Under the pieces are notes generated by a model that made no database searches, was not told the DNA's origin, and saw nothing but the letters and a program-made list of their open reading frames with translations. From positions 1 to 10,982 of the forward strand of contig JACRMO010000171.1 in assembly GCA_016214925.1 (NCBI GenBank): DNA of 10,982 nucleotides, in the 5' to 3' direction. Positions 6,833 to 10,982 of this stretch are shown here, piece by piece. Within the stretch, counting starts at the first letter, position 1. Every line of letters starts with the position of its first letter. The DNA is from Gammaproteobacteria bacterium. Its GTDB lineage: Bacteria > Pseudomonadota > Gammaproteobacteria > Thiohalobacterales > Thiohalobacteraceae. The position numbers were made by a program, and so were the translations under genes.

Positions 6833-7973
6833 GGTCACCGCCTCTCACTGCTGCCTTGTCCTTGCCGGTGGCAAACCGGACTGTGGATACGCCGTAATGT
6901 CCGCCCAGGGTCACAATGAAGGCCGTCATATAGTTCACACCCGAGCTCGTGCCTTGCGATGTCCATGTCCAGGTATACGGCAGATAGGACACTTCATTTT
7001 CGTAAAGCATCTGGTTATTGAGAAAATACATGATCTCGAATCGCTGCGATTCGACCATGGCCATATCGGCAGGGGCCACGTCCGCATGAAAGGCGGCCGG
7101 CCCGGCGACAATGGGCATCCCCTCGGCGTTTAGCGGAAGTTCCCCCGGCAGCGCCAGGGTGAGTTTGACATCACGACAGGAATCGACCGCATGATAGGCA
7201 TGCATATTGAGGCCAGATGGTCGCGCGCTTGTCTTACGCTTGACGCTCTGGTCCGCACCGCCAACCCAAATCGGGTTACGAAGATGCTTTCCATTGTCGC
7301 TGACAATGAGGGTATTCCGCGACAGCCTATATCCCTCAATTGAGATTTGCAGTTTAGGATGTTTACCGATCGAGACGACCTTCGACTCGTCCCAACCGTC
7401 CCACCGTTCTTCCACTACGCCCGCTTCGCGCACAACACCGTTTGCGATGGTACGCAACACCGAACCTTCCAGAAGGCCGGCTCGCACGAACATACGCGCA
7501 CTGAAAGGCAGGGTATATCTGACAACCTTCTTAGTTGCATCGTAGACGGCGCCGTCGGCGATTACGGTTTCTCCGCCCGTGCTATCACTCAAATCATGCA
7601 CCGTCGCATTGCCGTCGGGGGTCGTGGCCGTCAGCACATAGGTATAGGCGCCCGCCGGGACAGGTTGTTGGCGCTCATCCAAACCATCCCAGAGATAGGT
7701 ATGATCACCAGCCGCCAACAGTTTACCGTCACTGATCTGGCGAACGCGGACATTGCGGGCATCATAAAATTCGAGGTCAACGCGCGCTGGCTCATTGATG
7801 CGGAACTTGATCGAGATGGGTTTATCCCCAGCATGGAAAACAGCGCTACTGGCAGTCACGCCCGTGATAACAATTCCTGCCTTGGATTGCGGCGCCGTAC
7901 AAATGGCCAGAAGCATGACAATCAGAACAGCAGTGGCGCGAGGCAGGGTCAACATGGGTGCAATGAGATTCAT
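6822..7973 (-). CDS. Exported FlgD-like Ig-domain protein
   Basis: A 383-residue protein. The start is taken as ATG 7973 because AGGTGG (7979-7984) lies 5 nt before it. The GTG at 7982 would sit inside that ribosome site. A signal peptide covers residues 1-32 (hydrophobic AVLIVMLLAICTA, cleavage near SKA/GIV). Residues about 45-118 form a FlgD-type Ig domain, with VDLEFYDARNVRVRQI, then the signature YLWDGLDERQQPVPAGAYTY. A second, more diverged copy spans about 148-216 (RYTLPFSARMF... and ERWDGWDES). The C-terminal third (about 300-370, ESQRFEIMYFLNNQM and LPYTWTWTS) looks like another beta-sandwich but I cannot name it. FlgD-type domains scaffold extracytoplasmic assemblies or decorate surface proteins. 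The same fold occurs in the large protein at the start of this gene run, which suggests that the two interact or shared an origin. Confidence 0.85.
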   Translation of the reverse strand: MNLIAPMLTLPRATAVLIVMLLAICTAPQSKAGIVITGVTASSAVFHAGDKPISIKFRINEPARVDLEFYDARNVRVRQISDGKLLAAGDHTYLWDGLDERQQPVPAGAYTYVLTATTPDGNATVHDLSDSTGGETVIADGAVYDATKKVVRYTLPFSARMFVRAGLLEGSVLRTIANGVVREAGVVEERWDGWDESKVVSIGKHPKLQISIEGYRLSRNTLIVSDNGKHLRNPIWVGGADQSVKRKTSARPSGLNMHAYHAVDSCRDVKLTLALPGELPLNAEGMPIVAGPAAFHADVAPADMAMVESQRFEIMYFLNNQMLYENEVSYLPYTWTWTSQGTSSGVNYMTAFIVTLGGHYGVSTVRFATGKDKAAVRGGDHGS

Positions 7974-7978
7974 GGCGC

Positions 7979-7984
7979 CCACCT
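7979..7984 (-). promoter_or_regulatory. Ribosome binding site overlapping the upstream stop codon
   Basis: The minus strand reads TTAGGTGGGCGCCATG. TAG (7983-7985) ends the beta-propeller gene and AGGTGG (7979-7984) is the ribosome site for the FlgD-like gene starting at 7973. A ribosome terminating on the first gene stands on the ribosome site of the second, so expression is probably coupled. Confidence 0.7.
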
Positions 7985-8843
7985 AACGCAGCCAGACCGG
8001 CGCGCGGCTCGCGGTAGTCGCTGGCGTGATAGGTCTCATCTTTATATCGGACGAATCCATGACCCAAACACGCTTCTGATTGTCGCGTAATGAATAGATG
8101 GCCAGCTGCTTGCCATCGCTTGACCAGGCAGGTTGCGCCTCATAGGAGGGATCATCGGTCATCTGATGGAACTGGTTGTCTGCACGGCGCCAGACCCAGA
8201 TGTCGTAATTGCCGGCCCTATCAGACGCGAAAGTCACATCTCCTACCGGCGTGTAGACCGGATCGAAATGCATGGCTTCATCGACCGTGATCTGGGTGTT
8301 CGTGCCCGAGGCGAGATCGACTTCCCATAGTTGGTAGGTTGTGGCCTTGCCTTTGGCCGCGAAAGCAATATGGGTACCATCCTTAGACCATGCCGGACTT
8401 TGTTCGACTCCAGGCATGTTGCTGACCTTGCGTTGCACGTTGTCTTGTAGGTCAAGCATCCAGATGTCGTTATTGTCCCAGCTTTGAGCCGAATTCAAGG
8501 AGAACGACAAGCGATTTCCATCATTGGAAACAACGGCATCGAGCATACCAATGAGCGGCAAGGTCAGCGGTTTCCGATCACCTGATACGCTCAACTCGAA
8601 GAGGGCACCGCTATTGTCGTTAGCCACGATCACCCGTTTGCCAGGAGACCAGCTGAGCCTGGTCTTATCCAGTGGATCACGTGTCAATTGCTGGTGGCAA
8701 TCACCTTTGGCGTCAGTCAGCCATACCTGCCAATAGCCATCTGTGAGTCGCAGATAGGCTATCTCAGGCATATTACACGCTGCGCCTGCTTGTTCGGCCA
8801 TCAGTACGCCCACAGCGGCCGCGATGGCATTACTGATACGCAT
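7983..8843 (-). CDS. Exported TolB/PD40-type beta-propeller protein
   Basis: A 286-residue protein starting at ATG 8843, with GGGG (8850-8853) 6 nt upstream. Residues 1-22 are a signal peptide (AIAAAVGVLMAEQAGAA, then C23). The mature part is a run of PD40/WD40-like blades. Typical strands are SWSPGKRVIVANDNSGALFE (64-83), NDGNRLSFSLNSAQSWDNND (107-126), PAWSKDGTHIAFAAKG (150-165), VGDVTFASDRAGNYDIWVWR (200-219) and PAWSSDGKQLAIYSLRDNQK (238-257), each ending in an xIW or LW strand. About six blades fit. It resembles the C-terminal propeller of TolB but lacks the TolB N-terminal domain, so it is not TolB itself. Propellers of this type are periplasmic protein-binding platforms. It is packed between two FlgD-like Ig proteins with 0 to 32 nt spacing. 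Confidence 0.88.
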   Translation of the reverse strand: MRISNAIAAAVGVLMAEQAGAACNMPEIAYLRLTDGYWQVWLTDAKGDCHQQLTRDPLDKTRLSWSPGKRVIVANDNSGALFELSVSGDRKPLTLPLIGMLDAVVSNDGNRLSFSLNSAQSWDNNDIWMLDLQDNVQRKVSNMPGVEQSPAWSKDGTHIAFAAKGKATTYQLWEVDLASGTNTQITVDEAMHFDPVYTPVGDVTFASDRAGNYDIWVWRRADNQFHQMTDDPSYEAQPAWSSDGKQLAIYSLRDNQKRVWVMDSSDIKMRPITPATTASRAPVWLR

Positions 8844-8919
8844 TCAGTACCCCACGGTAGAGTGTCTGAGAACCATTAGCCAATGTTGCGCGGATCGCGA
8901 AGGTATACGCCCCATCGCC
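8830..8919 (-). pseudogene. Out-of-frame remnant of the last FlgD-like domain of the large surface protein
   Basis: Downstream of the point where the large protein loses frame, another minus-strand frame reads GDGAYTFAIRATLANG and then SQTLYRGVLNAYQ before a TAA at 8830-8832. GDGAYTFAI is the usual final strand of a FlgD-type Ig domain (compare EAYVLVLDAT and DGRYSFIVSA in the same protein), and LYRG-LN-YQ is a typical end for such proteins. In the annotated frame the domain begins normally (AKIVYNLTTPGNV, about 8926-8963) and then breaks into RRWGVYLRDPRNIG. The ancestral gene would have ended inside the first codons of the beta-propeller gene, overlapping it by 14 nt. Confidence 0.75.
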
Positions 8920-10982
8920 GGACCGGCACATTACCCGGCGTGGTCAGGTTGTAAACGATCTTGGCGAAATGACCGTAGCTCAGGTAAATGATGTAGGGAT
9001 CGGCCTTCACCTCAACATTCGGCGCCGCGCCCTTGATCTTCAGTGCACTAGCCCCTTTGACAAGTACGGTATTCGCCGTAAAGCCCGTCAAATAGATCTT
9101 GGGGCTTACCTGTCCGATGTAGACCTGCCCTGTATCGGGATAACGACCGTCCCACGTCACTGTCTGCACGCCGGGATCGAAGGCAATGCCATCACCGTAA
9201 GGACGAATAACCCTGTTAGCGTCACTGGTCAACGTCATCTCCAAGCGAGCTCTAGCTCGAACACTCAAATTGATCTGAGTGCTCCAGAACTCGTTTTCAT
9301 AGGCATTGAAGGACGTCTGCTGCGCAACGATATTAAAGTATGAGTTGGTTACTGTTGTTGGCGCATAACGCGCAGTGCGCACACCGTCCGTTGCATCCAA
9401 CACAAGGACATATGCTTCATCAGGCACCTGGTTACCTTGATCGTCCAGACCATTCCATTCGATCGCATACGCACCTGCGGCCGCGTATGACTGGGTGATG
9501 GTTCTGACGGGCGCGCCGGTGATACCGATCAGTTGCGGATAGACTTTCAGTGTCAGCGTGGCAGGTCGGTTCAAATTGAAAGATACCGACGAGGTATTCC
9601 CCGACACGAAATCGATGCTCTTGGTATTGAAACTCACACTGGACACCAACATGTTATCCAGCGTCACCAGAAGCGTATCGGTGCTGACATTGCCCGCGTC
9701 GTCGGTCACAGTCAGTCTCAAGGTGTAGTCACCATTCGGAATCGGCACAATAGACGAATCTGTCGAACTGATCTGCCAGGTACCCAAGGTGCCGTTAGTG
9801 ACCTGCGTCGCGATGGTCGCAGCGCCGATGGACGTCCAGGTTGTCGGCGCCGTTCCGAGCCCATATACAAGGGAGTAGTTCAGGAAATTCGCGTCATTAC
9901 TCGTACCGGTAACCGGAATGCTGAGGACATTCTGATAGGGTCCACTGGCCAGGCCGTCATCAAGATTCGATGTCGGCGCAATCGTATCGAGCATAACGTT
10001 ACTGCTCCCGACACGGCCTCCCAGATTGTTGGCAATCGCACTCACGATGAATGAGTAACGACCATCGCTTACCAGGATACCGCCGGTATCACGACCATCC
10101 CAGGCCATCGAGACACTGGTGCCCGACCCCGTTGTAGTCCGTACGACCTGCCCTACGCTGTTTACGACATCTACGTTCCAGGTGGCCGTTTGCGAGAGTG
10201 TCCCTGTGAGAACAGAAACGTCCTTGGCACCATCCCCGTTAGGCGAGAAATATGCCTCAGTAATCGAGATCGCTGTGAGAACGGGGCCTTGCTGCGGGCT
10301 GGTGGCCGCATTACTGTAATTCACCAAGCCCGTGCTGACAGAGGGATTATATGAAGTGTAGACAATATTAGAGCCGCTCGGTCCAGCCGTTGGCGTAGTT
10401 GTACCCCACCAGTTGCCGGTTACATCAAGAATTATTGTACTCGTCGTACCATACCGATAGACGTACAGACTGCCATTCGGATTATTGAAGAGGTCATTGC
10501 CATTAATTATTGGACGTGGATTCGTCGTATCGTTCTGTGTGCCTGCCAGATAGATTCCGTACAAATTATTGGCGATACGATTACCTAAAATGGTCGGGTT
10601 TGACGAAACGCCGACATTGATACCCGTATTGTTGTATTGGATTAGACTGTTTGTAACGCTGCTCGATGGCGAGCTAGCGATACTCGTGAAGCTGATGCCG
10701 GTTGCCGCATACTCGACCACGGCGTGGTCGATTGTCGCCCAGGCGCCCGACTGAATCTTAATGCCATCCCATGCGTTAGCAGTAGGCGCAAGAGAAGCCG
10801 CTGTAAACACCGCAGGTTCTTCCTCCGTGCCCTGCACCACCAGACCACCATTGACCTGCAGGCTCCAACCCGTACGGAACTGCAACTCGGTACCGGCCGG
10901 GATCGTCAGCGTCGCACCCGATGCCACCACCAGATTGCCCAACATCTCGTACGTCCGACCCGCCACCAGCGTCGTGTTCGAA
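8876..10982 (-). CDS. Large beta-helix and Ig/FlgD-like surface protein, 5' partial, with a truncated C-terminus
   Basis: The frame is open from the right window edge (coding 10981-8876), so the N-terminus is missing. A GTG at 10966 is unlikely to be the start, since TLVAGRTYEMLGNLVV reads straight through it. Numbering from that codon, residues 1 to about 215 are a right-handed beta-helix (LVVASGATLTIPAGTELQF, WDGIKIQSGAWATIDHAVVE, then I-GNRI-NNLYGIYL turns). Next come a FlgD-like domain at about 239-310 (AYFSPNGDGAKD, AWDGRDTGG, DGRYSF), an Ig-like domain at about 331-438 (YTLRLTVTDDAGNVSTDTLL), a second FlgD-like domain at about 457-534 (IEWNGLDDQGNQV) and a third at about 555-630 (VTWDGRYPDTGQ). 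The fourth breaks off after AKIVYNLTTPGNVPV and ends at residue 696. This architecture is typical of exported cell-surface adhesin or scaffold proteins; an export signal is expected outside the window. The gene is 32 nt upstream of the propeller gene. Confidence 0.85.
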   Translation of the reverse strand, partial: SNTTLVAGRTYEMLGNLVVASGATLTIPAGTELQFRTGWSLQVNGGLVVQGTEEEPAVFTAASLAPTANAWDGIKIQSGAWATIDHAVVEYAATGISFTSIASSPSSSVTNSLIQYNNTGINVGVSSNPTILGNRIANNLYGIYLAGTQNDTTNPRPIINGNDLFNNPNGSLYVYRYGTTSTIILDVTGNWWGTTTPTAGPSGSNIVYTSYNPSVSTGLVNYSNAATSPQQGPVLTAISITEAYFSPNGDGAKDVSVLTGTLSQTATWNVDVVNSVGQVVRTTTGSGTSVSMAWDGRDTGGILVSDGRYSFIVSAIANNLGGRVGSSNVMLDTIAPTSNLDDGLASGPYQNVLSIPVTGTSNDANFLNYSLVYGLGTAPTTWTSIGAATIATQVTNGTLGTWQISSTDSSIVPIPNGDYTLRLTVTDDAGNVSTDTLLVTLDNMLVSSVSFNTKSIDFVSGNTSSVSFNLNRPATLTLKVYPQLIGITGAPVRTITQSYAAAGAYAIEWNGLDDQGNQVPDEAYVLVLDATDGVRTARYAPTTVTNSYFNIVAQQTSFNAYENEFWSTQINLSVRARARLEMTLTSDANRVIRPYGDGIAFDPGVQTVTWDGRYPDTGQVYIGQVSPKIYLTGFTANTVLVKGASALKIKGAAPNVEVKADPYIIYLSYGHFAKIVYNLTTPGNVPVRRWGVYLRDPRNIG

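Noticed and set aside
7347..8090. A 247-codon plus-strand frame
   Set aside because: It lies antisense across two well-supported genes, shows no recognisable domain and has a composition rich in His/Arg/Gln typical of a shadow frame.

Overview
The window suggests a Gram-negative proteobacterium of fairly high GC (most coding DNA is roughly 55-62% G+C by eye), most likely a gamma- or betaproteobacterium. This rests on gene content and composition; there is no rRNA or tRNA to fix the taxon. Every convincing gene is on the minus strand, so transcription runs from the right end to the left end. I see no RNA genes, CRISPR array, phage genes or complete insertion sequence.

Right and centre (10982 down to about 1262): a tightly packed run of six minus-strand genes. 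In transcription order they are: (1) a large surface-type protein, 5' end outside the window, with a beta-helix followed by Ig/FlgD-like domains; (2) a TolB/PD40-type beta-propeller; (3) a second FlgD-like Ig-domain protein; (4) a TPR protein; (5) a 1438-residue Rhs/YD-repeat protein; (6) a 197-residue AT-rich gene that looks like the cognate immunity gene. Genes 1 to 5 are spaced by -11 to +74 nt. Genes 2 to 5, the ones whose N-termini are visible, all begin with Sec-type signal peptides. The Rhs protein has no PAAR or VgrG-like part. This suggests an Rhs toxin or surface polymer that enters the periplasm by Sec, encoded with extracytoplasmic scaffold proteins, rather than an ordinary type VI-loaded Rhs. 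The 134 residues after the DPRGL core motif form the variable tip. The next gene lacks a signal peptide and has a much lower GC content, as expected for an immunity gene.

Two pieces of decay or rearrangement stand out. The last FlgD-like domain of gene 1 has lost about 40 residues from its middle and gone out of frame. Its expected C-terminal strand is still readable in another frame (8830-8919) and overlaps the start of gene 2. Just after gene 6, a 15-bp tandem duplication and small hairpins (1165-1264) look like a repeated noncoding element at the island border.

Left end (1095 down to 1): a separate two-gene unit, made of a membrane-anchored periplasmic rhodanese and a ferric-reductase-like multi-haem membrane protein cut by the window edge. 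They are 6 nt apart and probably co-transcribed. They show no evident link to the Rhs locus.
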